A DNA stretch of 64,000 bases. Origin: Haematobacter massiliensis (GTDB taxonomy: Bacteria; Pseudomonadota; Alphaproteobacteria; Rhodobacterales; Rhodobacteraceae). Below, piece after piece: positions 36,455 through 45,741 of this stretch (positions within the stretch are counted from its first letter, which is position 1; every line of letters begins with the position of its first letter). Below the pieces are notes generated by a model. The model was not told the origin of the DNA and ran no database searches. It saw only the letters and a list, made by a program, of their open reading frames with translations. The DNA lies in the NCBI RefSeq assembly GCF_000740795.1, contig NZ_JGYG01000007.1, positions 186,001 through 250,000 on the forward strand, given 5' to 3'. The position numbers and the translations under genes are program-made.

Positions 36455-37891
36455 TCAGGCCGCGACGCGGCGCGAGGCGCTGACATGCAACGGGAACACC
36501 TTGGCCGGGTTCAGGAGCCAGTTCGGGTCGAAGACATCCTTCACCCGCAACTGCGCCTCCAGATCGTCGGGGTTGAACTGCGCCTCCATCAGGTCGCGTT
36601 TCTCCACACCGACGCCATGCTCCCCCGTCAGACAGCCGCCGACCTCGACGCAGAGCCGCAGGATATCCGCGCCAAGCGCCTCGCAAAGCTGCAGATCGCC
36701 GGGCTTGTTGGCATCGAACAGGATCAGCGGATGCATGTTGCCATCGCCTGCATGGAAGACATTTGCCACGTCCAGCCCGTAATCGCGCGACAGATCACCG
36801 ATCCTGCGCAGCACCTCCGGCAGTGCGCTGACCGGGATGGTCCCGTCGAGACACATGTAATCGCCCATCTGCCCCATCGCGCCGAAGGCGGATTTCCGGC
36901 CAAGCCAGATGCGCCGCGCCTCCTCCTCCGTCCGGGCCTCGCGGAATTCGACCGGATCGTGGCGCTCCGCAATGGCCCGGATCAGCGCGATCTGCTCCGC
37001 GATCTCCGGTTCCGAGCCCTCGACCTCCACGATCAGCAGCGCCTCGCAATCGGGGTAACCCGCATGGGCGAAGGCTTCGGTCGCGATGATGCAGGGACGG
37101 TCCATGAACTCGATCGCCACGGGCAGCACGCCCTCCCGGATGATGTCGGAAACACAGGCCCCCGCCACCTCGTTCGCCGCAAAGCCGATCAGCACCGGTC
37201 GCGCCCCCTCCGGCTTGGGCAGGATGCGCAGCCACGCTTCCGTTACGATCCCGAGCTGTCCCTCCGAGCCGCAGACCACGCCCAGCAGATCAAGCCCCGG
37301 CGCATCGGACCATGGGCCTCCGATCGTCACTACCTCCCCCGCCATGGTCACCAGAGTGACACCCAGCAGGTTGTTCGTCGTCACGCCGTATTTGAGGCAA
37401 TGCGCCCCGCCGGAATTCATGGCGATATTGCCGGAGATCGCGCAGGCAAGCTGCGACGAGGGGTCGGGCGCATAGAAGAACCCATCCGCTTCCACCGCCC
37501 CGGTGACGGAAAGGTTCGTTCGCCCCGCCTCCACCCGGATGAAGCGGTCGTCGTAATCGACCTCCAGCACACGGTTCATGCGGGCAAGACCCACGACCAC
37601 CGCATCCGCCGTGGGCATGGAGCCGCCTGCAAGGCTCGTCCCCGCGCCCCTCGGCACCACCGGCACCCCTTCTGCCTGCAGGATCCTCAGCGCCGCCGCG
37701 ACCTCTGCCGTCGTGCGGGGTAGCACCACGGCGAGCGGCGGGCAGCGATAGGCCGACAGCGCGTCGCATTCATAGGCGAGCGTCTCGGCCGGATCGTCGA
37801 TCACCGCGTCCGCAGGCAGAACGGCGCGAAGGGCGGTAACGATCCCTGCCTTGCGGGACAGAATCGCCGCGTTCGGCTCCGGCATCTGCAT
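36455..37891 (-). CDS. glcD: Glycolate oxidase catalytic FAD subunit GlcD
   Basis: A 478-residue FAD-linked oxidase of the PCMH type. The FAD-binding segment is VVPRGAGTSLAGGSMP, followed by CAISGNIAMNSGGAHCLKYG. The C-terminal FAD-oxidase domain has VFHAGDGNMHP and LTGEHGVG, whose residues shape the active site. It oxidises glycolate (or D-lactate) to the 2-oxo acid. ATG 37891 and ATG 37885 are two codons apart. It heads glcDEF, with a 174-bp gap to the upstream malate synthase gene. Confidence 0.95.
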   Translation of the reverse strand: MQMPEPNAAILSRKAGIVTALRAVLPADAVIDDPAETLAYECDALSAYRCPPLAVVLPRTTAEVAAALRILQAEGVPVVPRGAGTSLAGGSMPTADAVVVGLARMNRVLEVDYDDRFIRVEAGRTNLSVTGAVEADGFFYAPDPSSQLACAISGNIAMNSGGAHCLKYGVTTNNLLGVTLVTMAGEVVTIGGPWSDAPGLDLLGVVCGSEGQLGIVTEAWLRILPKPEGARPVLIGFAANEVAGACVSDIIREGVLPVAIEFMDRPCIIATEAFAHAGYPDCEALLIVEVEGSEPEIAEQIALIRAIAERHDPVEFREARTEEEARRIWLGRKSAFGAMGQMGDYMCLDGTIPVSALPEVLRRIGDLSRDYGLDVANVFHAGDGNMHPLILFDANKPGDLQLCEALGADILRLCVEVGGCLTGEHGVGVEKRDLMEAQFNPDDLEAQLRVKDVFDPNWLLNPAKVFPLHVSASRRVAA

Positions 37892-38065
37892 GGTGGCTCC
37901 TCCCCCTCGCTCCCACCGGCCACAGTGGAGCCGCGCGGCGGACCGCGCAACCCCTCAAAGTTTCAGGTACCAGGGCGCCCATGCTTCCCGTCCGATGGGA
38001 AGACGCCTCCCGTCCGGCACCACTGCCGCCATGACGTCCGCCTGCGAACCCTCTCGGGCGCTGGG

Positions 38066-40222
38066 TCAGGCGGCCTGCAGCGCCTTTGCCTCCCGGCGGC
38101 GGGCATGAAGCACAGGCTCCGTGTAACCCGAAGGTTGCTCGACGCCCTTGAAGATCAGGTCATGCGCGGCCTTGAAGGCAGGCCCGTCGAACGACGGAGC
38201 CATGGGCCGATAGGCCGCATCGCCCGCATTCTGCCGGTCCACCTTCTCCGCCATGCGGCGCAGCGCATCCTCCACCTCGGCCTTCGTGACCAACCCGTGC
38301 ACCAGCCAGTTGGTTACGTATTGCGAGGAAATCCGGCAGGTCGCGCGATCCTCCATCAGCGGCACGTCGTTGATATCCGGCACCTTGGAGCAACCGATCC
38401 CCTGATCCACCCAGCGGACGACATAGCCCAGGATGCCCTGGCAGTTATTATCCAGATCGCGCGCCACCTCCTCCGCCGAGAGGTTGCGTCCGGCCAGCAG
38501 CGGCGGCGTGAGCAGCGTGGCGAGCGGCGGACGCTTGCGGGATTTCAACGCTTCCTGCCGGTCAGCGACATTGACCAGATGGTAATGCGTGGCATGCAGG
38601 ACGGCAGCAGTCGGAGATGGAACCCAGGCTGTCGTGGCGCCTGCCTCCGGATGGCCGATCTTGACCTTCAGCATCTCCGCCATGGCATCTGGTTTCGCCC
38701 ACATCCCCTTGCCGATCTGCGCGCGCCCCTCGAAACCATCGGCCAGCGCCACATCGACATTGCCATCCTCATAGGCCTTGAGCCAGGCTGCGCCCTTCAT
38801 TTCCTCCTTGGGAATGAAGGCGCCCGCCTGCATGGAGGTGTGGATCTCGTCGCCCGTCCGGTCGAGGAAACCCGTGTTGATGAACACGATGCGGTCCTTC
38901 ACCGCGCGGATGCACTCACCAAGGTTGGCAGACGTGCGCCGCTCCTCATCCATGACGCCCAGCTTCACGGTATTGCGCGGCAGGCCAAGGATATCCTCAA
39001 CCCAGGCATAGGTACGGTCGGCGAAGGCGACTTCCTCCGGCCCGTGCATCTTCGGCTTCACCACATAGACAGAGCCCTTGCGGCTGTTGCGCGGCCCCTC
39101 GCTCTTGCGAAGATCATACACTGCCGCGGCCACGGTCATAATCGCATCCATGATGCCCTCGGGCGTCTCCTGCCCGTCCAGCAGCACCGCGTCGGTGGTC
39201 ATCAGATGGCCGACATTCCGCACCAGCATCACCGCGCGGCCCGGCAGGGTGAGCGTGGAACCATCCGGGGTGGTGAAGGTCCGGTCCTCCGCCAGGCGGC
39301 GGGTCATCGTCTCGCCGCCCTTCTGGAAGGTGTCGACAAGCGTTCCGGTCATCAGGCCAAGCCAGTTGGCATAGACCTCCGCCTTGTCAGCCGCGTCCAC
39401 GGCAGCGATGGAATCCTCGCAGTCCTGAATGGCGGTCAGCGCAGCCTCGACCACCACGTCGCGCAACCCGGACGCGCTGTCCTTGCCGACCGGATGGGCC
39501 GGGTCGATCACCAGTTCGATATGCAGGCCGTTCTGACGCAGGAGCCAGCTTTTCCTGTCCCCGTCTTCGGTGAATCCCACAAAAACCGCTGGATCCTCAA
39601 AGGGATGCTCCGCCTCTCCCACCAGCGCCACCAGCGACGCGCCGTCGCGCTTCCACCCGGTGACATCCTTGTGCCCCGCCCCCGCGAGCGGCACGGCCCG
39701 GTCGAGGAAATCCGCCGCCCAGGCCACCGCCTGCGCGCCCCGCTTTGCGTCGTAGCCCTTGCCTTCCGCCTTGCCGGGCAGCGCATCGGTACCGTAGAGC
39801 GCGTCATAGAGCGAGCCCCAGCGCGCATTGGCCGCGTTGAGCGCGAACCGCGCGTTCATCACCGGCACGACGAGCTGCGGCCCCGCGACAGAAGACATCT
39901 CCGGGTCCACCTCGGGCGTGCCGATGGTGAAGGCCGGGCCCTCGGGGACCAGATAGCCGATCTCGCGCAGGAAGGCCTCATAGGCGGTGGCATCCCACGG
40001 CTGGCCCTTGCGCTCCAGCACCCAGCCGTCGATCTTCGCCTGAATATCCTCACGCTTCTGCAGAAGGCGGCGGTTCTCCGGCGCAAGCTCGGCCAGCATC
40101 TCGCCATAACCTTTCCAGAACGCATCGGCCTTCAGGCCGATACCGGGCAGCAGCGTCTCCTCGACAAAGGACAAGATTTCGGGCGCGACAGTCAGGTTCG
40201 CACGGGGCATGTGGTTGGTCAT
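38066..40222 (-). CDS. glcB: Malate synthase G
   Basis: A 718-residue malate synthase G, the length of E. coli GlcB (723). It condenses glyoxylate with acetyl-CoA to malate. Recognisable segments are NARFALNAANARWGSLYDALYG, given in part as LNAANARWGS, and the C-terminal GIGCSKVPDINDV. ATG 40222 has GGAGAG a few bases upstream. It lies upstream of glcDEF on the same strand and is divergent from an IclR regulator across a palindromic operator, so the whole block forms a glycolate/glyoxylate utilisation pathway. Confidence 0.96.
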   Translation of the reverse strand: MTNHMPRANLTVAPEILSFVEETLLPGIGLKADAFWKGYGEMLAELAPENRRLLQKREDIQAKIDGWVLERKGQPWDATAYEAFLREIGYLVPEGPAFTIGTPEVDPEMSSVAGPQLVVPVMNARFALNAANARWGSLYDALYGTDALPGKAEGKGYDAKRGAQAVAWAADFLDRAVPLAGAGHKDVTGWKRDGASLVALVGEAEHPFEDPAVFVGFTEDGDRKSWLLRQNGLHIELVIDPAHPVGKDSASGLRDVVVEAALTAIQDCEDSIAAVDAADKAEVYANWLGLMTGTLVDTFQKGGETMTRRLAEDRTFTTPDGSTLTLPGRAVMLVRNVGHLMTTDAVLLDGQETPEGIMDAIMTVAAAVYDLRKSEGPRNSRKGSVYVVKPKMHGPEEVAFADRTYAWVEDILGLPRNTVKLGVMDEERRTSANLGECIRAVKDRIVFINTGFLDRTGDEIHTSMQAGAFIPKEEMKGAAWLKAYEDGNVDVALADGFEGRAQIGKGMWAKPDAMAEMLKVKIGHPEAGATTAWVPSPTAAVLHATHYHLVNVADRQEALKSRKRPPLATLLTPPLLAGRNLSAEEVARDLDNNCQGILGYVVRWVDQGIGCSKVPDINDVPLMEDRATCRISSQYVTNWLVHGLVTKAEVEDALRRMAEKVDRQNAGDAAYRPMAPSFDGPAFKAAHDLIFKGVEQPSGYTEPVLHARRREAKALQAA

Positions 40223-40290
40223 AGGACTCTCCCTCTCTTGGAGGACAGCATAGAGGCGGGGGTTGCGGGGCGGCAGGGGTTTTGGCAAAC

Positions 40291-40309
40291 TTTTCCACGA
40301 TACGGAAAA
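40291..40309. promoter_or_regulatory. IclR-type operator between glcB and the IclR gene
   Basis: TTTTCC (40291-40296) and GGAAAA (40304-40309) are perfect inverted repeats separated by ACGATAC, which itself is nearly symmetric. It is 20 nt upstream of the IclR start and 69 nt upstream of glcB. The TTCC/GGAA arms are typical of IclR-family sites. Confidence 0.65.
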
Positions 40310-40328
40310 TCAGCAGGCGATTCTGGAA

Positions 40329-41099
40329 ATGGCAGATCACGGCTCCGTGCAATCGGTGGAACGGGCGCTTACCCTGCTGGAGTTGCTGGCCCGTCAGGAA
40401 GACGGCGCGCGGCTTTCCGATCTCGCGGCGGAGGCAGGGCTGGCCGCCTCCACCGTTCACCGCCTGCTGACCACGCTCGAACGCCGTCGCTATGTGCAGA
40501 CCGATGCCGCTGGCCGCTGGCATGTCGGACGGCAGAGTTTTGCCGTAGGGCAGGCCTATTCGGCCCGGCGGAGCTTCATCGCCCCCGCCATGCCGTTTCT
40601 CCGCCAGCTTCGCGACCAGACGCGGGAAACAGCCAATCTCGGCATTCTGGAGGAGGGTGAGGTCGTGACCATCTGTCAGGCGGAGAGCCGGGAAATCACC
40701 CGCGCCACAGCAGCGCCCGGCGGACGCACGCCGGTCCTTTGCTCCGGCATGGGAAAAGCCATTCTCGCCACCTGGGAGGATGACTCGATCGCGCGGTTCA
40801 TCGACCGCTTCGGCATCAGACCCTTCACTCCGCGCGGCCTCTCCTCCGCCCAGGCCGTGATGCAGGAGATCGCGGCAATCCGCGCACGCGGCTACGCCGT
40901 GGATGACGAGGAGTTCGTTCCCGGTCTGCGGTGTGTCGCCGCGGTGGTCCGCGATCCGAATGGTGACGCGGCCTGCGCCCTTTCCATTTCCGGCCTTGCT
41001 GCCCGAATGCCGCCCGACCGGGTGGAGGACTTCGGCCGTCGTGTCGCAGGTGCAGCCGCGCGGCTGACGGAAGCGCTCGGCGGTCAGGCAGGGAGCTGA
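40329..41099 (+). CDS. IclR-family transcriptional regulator
   Basis: A 256-residue IclR regulator. The N-terminal winged helix reads SVQSVERALTLLELLA, then LSDLAAEAGLAASTVHRLL. The effector domain contains the conserved GMGKAILA segment and GYAVDDEEFVPGLRCVAAVV, whose Cys is usual in the family. It is divergent from the glcB-glcDEF-tpa block and is its probable local regulator, with glyoxylate or glycolate as the plausible effector (inference). ATG 40329 lacks a strong ribosome site. Confidence 0.92.
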   Translation: MADHGSVQSVERALTLLELLARQEDGARLSDLAAEAGLAASTVHRLLTTLERRRYVQTDAAGRWHVGRQSFAVGQAYSARRSFIAPAMPFLRQLRDQTRETANLGILEEGEVVTICQAESREITRATAAPGGRTPVLCSGMGKAILATWEDDSIARFIDRFGIRPFTPRGLSSAQAVMQEIAAIRARGYAVDDEEFVPGLRCVAAVVRDPNGDAACALSISGLAARMPPDRVEDFGRRVAGAAARLTEALGGQAGS

Positions 41100-41432
41100 A
41101 AGCGCCAGTCGCTGGTCCTATGCGGGCTGTTAAATGTCGCACCGCTCATCTTTCATTGGCGCGATACGAGCCGCTCATTGCGCCTTGGGAATGGCGCGTG
41201 ATGATAGTCGACCGGAGCCATATTCAAGCCGCCTATAGGTACGCCCGCCCTTTCTTAGCGGCTTCGGTTCTGCGGACCATCCGTTTCACCGACCTTGAAC
41301 CCGGCCAGCCGACCCTCACAACCACAACCACAACCACAACCACAACCACAACCACAACCACAACCACAACCACAACCACAACCAAATGGCTTTCCCCCTT
41401 GCCTCTCCTAGGCAAGGCAGAAGTCGCGCTCT
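41100..41432. other. Intergenic region with hexamer array
   Basis: This 333-bp gap lies between the converging ends of the IclR gene and the molybdoenzyme gene. No gene is supported in it. Its main feature is the CACAAC array at 41317-41382. The first 200 bp show no repeats, terminator or RNA gene that I can recognise. Confidence 0.6.
41317..41382. repeat. Tandem hexanucleotide array (CACAAC)11
   Basis: Eleven perfect head-to-tail copies of CACAAC fill 41317-41382. The array starts about 50 bp past the 3' end of the minus-strand molybdoenzyme gene and is asymmetric: one strand holds only A and C, the other only T and G. Because six is a multiple of three, each frame would encode a dipeptide repeat, but no gene is supported. 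Confidence 0.97.
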
Positions 41433-43742
41433 CTAGGCCGTCCGGCGACGCAGGTCTTCGAGATAGGTCTCTGCCGGATCCGGGGCATTGCCGCGATAGG
41501 CCTCCACCTGAACGACACAGGTATGTGCAGAGCAACCCTGACCAAAGCGCGACGTGCCGATGTCCAGTGTCAGCACGTTGGGATTGCCCGAGAGCTCCGG
41601 TCCGTCCTCCGGGGAGGTGAGCCACGATCCGGTCGGTAGGAACACGACACCCCGCGCGATGCGCGCTGTGACCTCGGCCGTGGCGAGACACGCGCCGCGC
41701 GTGTTCCACAGACGCACCGCATCGCCATCGCGGATATCCAGCAGTTGCGCGTCCTCTGGGTGGATCCGCATCCGCTCGCGCCCGGACCGCTTCCCTGCAC
41801 GACTGGCGGCAGCGCTTTCCAGCTGGCTGTGCAGCCGCCCCTCCGGCTGACCGGAGATCAGATGGAGGCCCTGCGACCCGTCCCCGAGCCATTCGGCTGG
41901 CGGCAGCCAGGCGGGATGGGCAGGGCAATCCTCGTAGCCAAGCGCGGCGAGCCGCTGGCTCCCCAGCACGATCCGACCGCTTTCCGTTGGCAGGCGATGC
42001 GCCTCGGGATCCGCGCGAAACGCTGCCAGATAACTATGGTCCGCCTGCACGGGAACGCTGGTGGTTCCCGCCTCCCAGAAGGTATCGAAATCGGGCATCT
42101 CGTGGCCGAAGCGGGTCGCCGCATCGGCGCGCGCCTCCTCATAGAGATGCCGGATCCAGCCGATCTCGTCCCGCCCTTCGGTGAAGGCCGCGCCTACCCC
42201 GAGCCGGCCCGCAAGCGCCGCGAAGATGTCATAGTCGTTCCGCGCCTCGCCCAACGGCGGGATCGCCTGCTTCATCGCCGCCACGATATCCGATCGCCGG
42301 TTGCCCGCCAGATCGTTCCGCTCGATGGAAGTGGTTGCCGGCAGAACCAGATCCGCCCGGAGCGCGGTCGCGGTCCACATCGGATCCTGCACGATGACCG
42401 TTTCCGGCCGCTGCCAGGCCAGCGCCAGCCGGTTGAGATCCTGATGGTGGTGGAACGGGTTGCCGCCAGCCCAGAACACCAGCCGTGTTTCCGGGTAGCG
42501 GTAAGTCTGGCCTTCGTAATCGAAAGGCTCACCGGGTTTTTCGAGCAGGTCGGTGATGCGGGCGACCGGGATGAAGCTCGCGTTCGGCTTGCGGCCCTGA
42601 CTGATGGCGGGCGAGCGCGAGACGGCAAATGGCGCGCCCACCCCCCCGAGCGAACCGTAGCCATAGCCGACCCCGCCCCCCGGCAATCCGATCTGCCCGA
42701 TGACAGCCGCGAGCCCCAGCGCCGCCCAGAACGGTTGCTCCCCGTGATGGGCACGTTGCAGCGACCAGCTCACCGTCAGCATGGACCGCTTCCGCGGAAG
42801 CGCCGCCGCCAGCGCCCGGATCGCGCCCGCGTCCAGCCCAGTGATGGCGGCGGCCCATTCGGCATTCTTGGGAACACCGTCCGCGCCCTTCAGATAATCC
42901 AGATAGTCCTCCGACCCGCTCGTCGCGCGGGCCAGGAACTCCGCATCCTCACCCCCCGCCAGAACGATCTCCCCCGCCAGACCCAGCATGAGCGCGGTAT
43001 CGGTATTGGGCCGTATCGGCCACCATTCCGCGGGCACCCAGTCCGGCAGGTCGTCGCGGGAGGGGGAGACGAGCACGATTCTCATGCCCCGCTCCACCAG
43101 CCGGGCAAGATACCCCTCCAGCCGATGCGCACCGATGCCGCCCGCTTCGTTCTGCGCCGTCCGTGGCGTCAGCGCGCCGAAGACGACCAGTGTTTCGGTA
43201 TGCTCCGCCACACTGTCCAGCGTGTTGGCCCTGCCCGCGCAGGCATCCTCGGAGCCGAGAACATGGCGCAGGATCACCGGCCCCGCCGCGACGGAGTAGG
43301 TATCGACATGCCCCGTATAGCCGCCGACGAGGTTCAGCATCCGCTTCAACAGGCTCGGCGCATGATGGAACCGGCCGCAGGATGTCCAGCCATAGGATCC
43401 CGCGAAGATCGCGTCATTGCCGTGGTCCTGCCGCACCCGGTCGATCTCTCCGGCGGCAAGCGTCAGCGCCTCGTCCCAGTCGAGCGGCACAAACCGCTCC
43501 CGTCCGCGCCCGAGGCCATCGGGCACCCGGCCCGCCCGCTTCGCCGCGATCCAGCTCTCCCGCGCCATGGGGCGCAGGATACGGCGCTCCGGCTCTGCCC
43601 AGTCCGGCACCGAGGCGATGATGGGCGAGGGCGAGGGATCGTCGCCATAGGGTTCGACCCCCACGATGGAGCCGCCATCGACAAGGATCGTATAGGTGCC
43701 CCAGTGGCTGCAATGCGGCACGCGTCGAATGGCGTTTGTCAT
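41433..43742 (-). CDS. Molybdopterin-dependent sulfoxide/N-oxide reductase (BisC/TorZ-like)
   Basis: A 769-residue DMSO-reductase-superfamily enzyme. It begins directly with VPHCSHWGTYTILVDGG and has no signal peptide, so it is probably cytoplasmic like biotin/methionine sulfoxide reductase BisC. The segment GSYGWTSCGRFHHA holds the conserved Ser region that ligates molybdenum in this subfamily. The C-terminal molybdopterin-dinucleotide domain includes RMRIHPEDAQLLDIRDGD. No N-terminal Fe-S Cys motif is seen, again as in BisC/TorZ. ATG 43742 is chosen over longer frames that run into non-coding sequence. It stands alone, and the substrate is uncertain. Confidence 0.88.
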   Translation of the reverse strand: MTNAIRRVPHCSHWGTYTILVDGGSIVGVEPYGDDPSPSPIIASVPDWAEPERRILRPMARESWIAAKRAGRVPDGLGRGRERFVPLDWDEALTLAAGEIDRVRQDHGNDAIFAGSYGWTSCGRFHHAPSLLKRMLNLVGGYTGHVDTYSVAAGPVILRHVLGSEDACAGRANTLDSVAEHTETLVVFGALTPRTAQNEAGGIGAHRLEGYLARLVERGMRIVLVSPSRDDLPDWVPAEWWPIRPNTDTALMLGLAGEIVLAGGEDAEFLARATSGSEDYLDYLKGADGVPKNAEWAAAITGLDAGAIRALAAALPRKRSMLTVSWSLQRAHHGEQPFWAALGLAAVIGQIGLPGGGVGYGYGSLGGVGAPFAVSRSPAISQGRKPNASFIPVARITDLLEKPGEPFDYEGQTYRYPETRLVFWAGGNPFHHHQDLNRLALAWQRPETVIVQDPMWTATALRADLVLPATTSIERNDLAGNRRSDIVAAMKQAIPPLGEARNDYDIFAALAGRLGVGAAFTEGRDEIGWIRHLYEEARADAATRFGHEMPDFDTFWEAGTTSVPVQADHSYLAAFRADPEAHRLPTESGRIVLGSQRLAALGYEDCPAHPAWLPPAEWLGDGSQGLHLISGQPEGRLHSQLESAAASRAGKRSGRERMRIHPEDAQLLDIRDGDAVRLWNTRGACLATAEVTARIARGVVFLPTGSWLTSPEDGPELSGNPNVLTLDIGTSRFGQGCSAHTCVVQVEAYRGNAPDPAETYLEDLRRRTA

Positions 43743-43981
43743 GGTCGGCCCCCCATTTGATCCCGCCGCCCCGCGGGTGAGACGACCATAACCCTGCCAT
43801 TCGCCGCCGCAAGGGGCCGCCTGGGGCAACAGCCGGACCGTGATGCAGGACGTCCGCCGCAAGCATGGCGGGAATGGCGCTCCCCCGGATCCGCTTCGGA
43901 AGCGCATCTCGTCGCTGCATAACCGTTGGTGGTGGGCCACCGGAAGGGTCATTCCTCCCGAGCGGCCCCGACCGGTCCGTT

Positions 43982-44072
43982 CGCCCATCCGCAGTGCCCG
44001 CGGGGATGACTCGACAAAAATCTTCCTCACTAACTGAGGTTTTCCGCCCATCCGCAGGCCCGCGGGGGTGAC
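43982..44072. repeat. Pair of 28-29 nt direct repeats
   Basis: Copy 1 (43982-44010) and copy 2 (44045-44072) share CGCCCATCCGCAG and GCCCGCGGGG blocks and both end TGAC. They differ by one inserted T and one A/G change. The copies are 34 bp apart and bracket the hairpin at 44025-44039. Confidence 0.75.
44025..44043 (+). terminator. Small hairpin with T run between direct repeats
   Basis: CCTCA (44025-44029) and TGAGG (44035-44039) form a 5-bp stem with loop CTAAC, followed by TTTT, with AAAA upstream. The stem is short, and no plus-strand gene ends nearby. Confidence 0.35.
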
Positions 44073-44475
44073 CCTTCCGCGCGGCCGCGGATTCCTTTCC
44101 GCCTCGACATCCGGACGAAGATCATGGGTCAGTGCTCCCGCTAGCGGCAACGGCCATTCCAGAGCCAGCGGCGTTCCCATGACAAAGCCCATCACCCCAG
44201 CGCGGAACGCCGCGCTGACGACAGAGCGCAACTCGACACCTGCCTTATCCGAGGGCTACCCCTCGCAGGCCGAAGACGCTTCAAGCGTAAGAAGGCTGGC
44301 GCCCGTCAACCCGCTCCGCCAGCGCCGAGCAGCCCGAGCGCTACCAGGGCACTCAGCAGCACAGCCAGATGACATTGCCTCAAGGGAAAACCGCGCGATC
44401 CGACCTGCCTTCATCCGCTCCCGGCTAGACCGGCGGAGAGTACCGGACGAAGCCCCAATATCCCTCAACCGGCCG

Positions 44476-45489
44476 CTAGAATCCCTCCAGCACGATCTTG
44501 CCGCGCGTGGTGCCGCTTTCGATCCTGGCATGGGCAGCTTTCAGGTTGGCGGCGTTGATCGGCCGCATGACATCCGTCACCGTGGTGCGGAGACGACCGG
44601 CGTCGACCAGCTCGGCCACCTCGGTCAGCAGCCTGCCCTGCGCCGCCATATCCGGCGTCTGGAAGACGGCGCGCGTGAACATGGATTCCCAATGGACCGA
44701 CACCGCCTTTGGCTTGAACAGCAGGATGTCGAACCCGAGCGGATCGTCGATCAGCCCGTAACGGCCCTGCGGGGCGATGGCCTTTGCCGCCTCTGCCGCA
44801 TGCGCGCCGCTCTGTGTGATGGAGAAGACCCATGACGGTGCGCCGATCCCCAGCGCCTCCACCTGCTGGCCAATCGGCTGGGCATGGTCGATCACATGAT
44901 GCGCGCCCAGCTGTCGCACCCAGTCCTGCGTTTCAGGCCGCGAGGCTGTGGCAATGATCGTCACATCCGTGAGCGCACGGAGCAGTTGTATCGCGATGGA
45001 GCCGACGCCCCCCGCCCCGCCGATGATGAGGATGGCATTCGCCGCCCCCGGCACGGGACGTCGCACATCGAGGCGATCGAAGAGCATCTCCCATGCCGTG
45101 ATCGCCGTCAGTGGCAGCGCCGCGGCCTCCGCCGCGGACAGGCTGGAAGGCTTTCTCCCGACGATCCGCTCATCGACCAGATGCAACTCCGCGTTGCTCC
45201 CCTGACGGGCGATGGAGCCGGCATACCAGACCTCGTCCCCCGACTTGAAGGCGGTGACGGCCTCCCCCGTCTCCACCACGCGGCCAACGGCATCCCAGCC
45301 CAGCACCTTCCAGCCGTCGCCATCCGCTCCAGCGCGACGCCGCACCTTCGTGTCGAGCGGGTTGACGGAAACTGCCGCCACCTCCACCAGCAGATCGTGC
45401 GGGCCGGGGACGGGGCGGGGCAGCTCGATATCCTGCAACGCGTCCTCCCGGTCGATTGCGCCCGGCTCGCGGTATCCAACGGCTTTCAT
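44476..45489 (-). CDS. MDR-family zinc-type alcohol dehydrogenase-like / quinone oxidoreductase
   Basis: A 337-residue medium-chain dehydrogenase/reductase, beginning MKAVGYREPGA. The GroES-like domain has SVNPLDTKVR, and the Rossmann domain has IIGGAGGVGSIAIQLLRAL. The structural zinc cysteines of true alcohol dehydrogenases are absent, placing it with the ZADH1/QOR-like NADPH reductases that reduce quinones or enones. ATG 45489 is used. It is divergent from the ABC importer operon at 45742, with 252 bp between them. Confidence 0.9.
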   Translation of the reverse strand: MKAVGYREPGAIDREDALQDIELPRPVPGPHDLLVEVAAVSVNPLDTKVRRRAGADGDGWKVLGWDAVGRVVETGEAVTAFKSGDEVWYAGSIARQGSNAELHLVDERIVGRKPSSLSAAEAAALPLTAITAWEMLFDRLDVRRPVPGAANAILIIGGAGGVGSIAIQLLRALTDVTIIATASRPETQDWVRQLGAHHVIDHAQPIGQQVEALGIGAPSWVFSITQSGAHAAEAAKAIAPQGRYGLIDDPLGFDILLFKPKAVSVHWESMFTRAVFQTPDMAAQGRLLTEVAELVDAGRLRTTVTDVMRPINAANLKAAHARIESGTTRGKIVLEGF

Positions 45490-45741
45490 CGGCTTGGCCC
45501 CCCTCTCGCATTCGCCCCTTCGGCGTGAGGCGAGAGTGCCGCCGCCATGCCGGGAAGACAAGCCGCACCGCAGCCGCGACCGGTGGAAAAGCCAATGGGC
45601 ATTGCATTCTCCGGCGTAGGAGGGCATGGGGAACGCAAGCTGCGCCCTCCCCCGTGCCTCTCCGGCCCCGCGACGAGGCGCGGCGCGCGACCCGTGTGGG
45701 GGAGACCTCCCCCGCGCCACACGACCGGAGGAGGAGAGACG

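Larger units (their letters stand above)
43743..44475. other. Long intergenic region with direct repeats and a small hairpin
   Basis: This 733-bp stretch lies between the start of the BisC-like gene and the end of the MDR dehydrogenase gene, both on the minus strand. I find no open frame with protein-like composition. It holds a 28-29 nt direct repeat (43982-44010 and 44045-44072) with a hairpin between the copies. The rest is unremarkable and might carry the BisC promoter. Confidence 0.55.

Noticed and set aside
37925-40660. 911-residue plus-strand frame opposite malate synthase
   Set aside because: It runs antisense through the complete malate synthase G gene and into the IclR gene. This is a codon-bias artefact of GC-rich DNA.
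44068-44835. 255-residue plus-strand frame
   Set aside because: Low-complexity composition, no ribosome site, and half of it is antisense to the MDR dehydrogenase gene.
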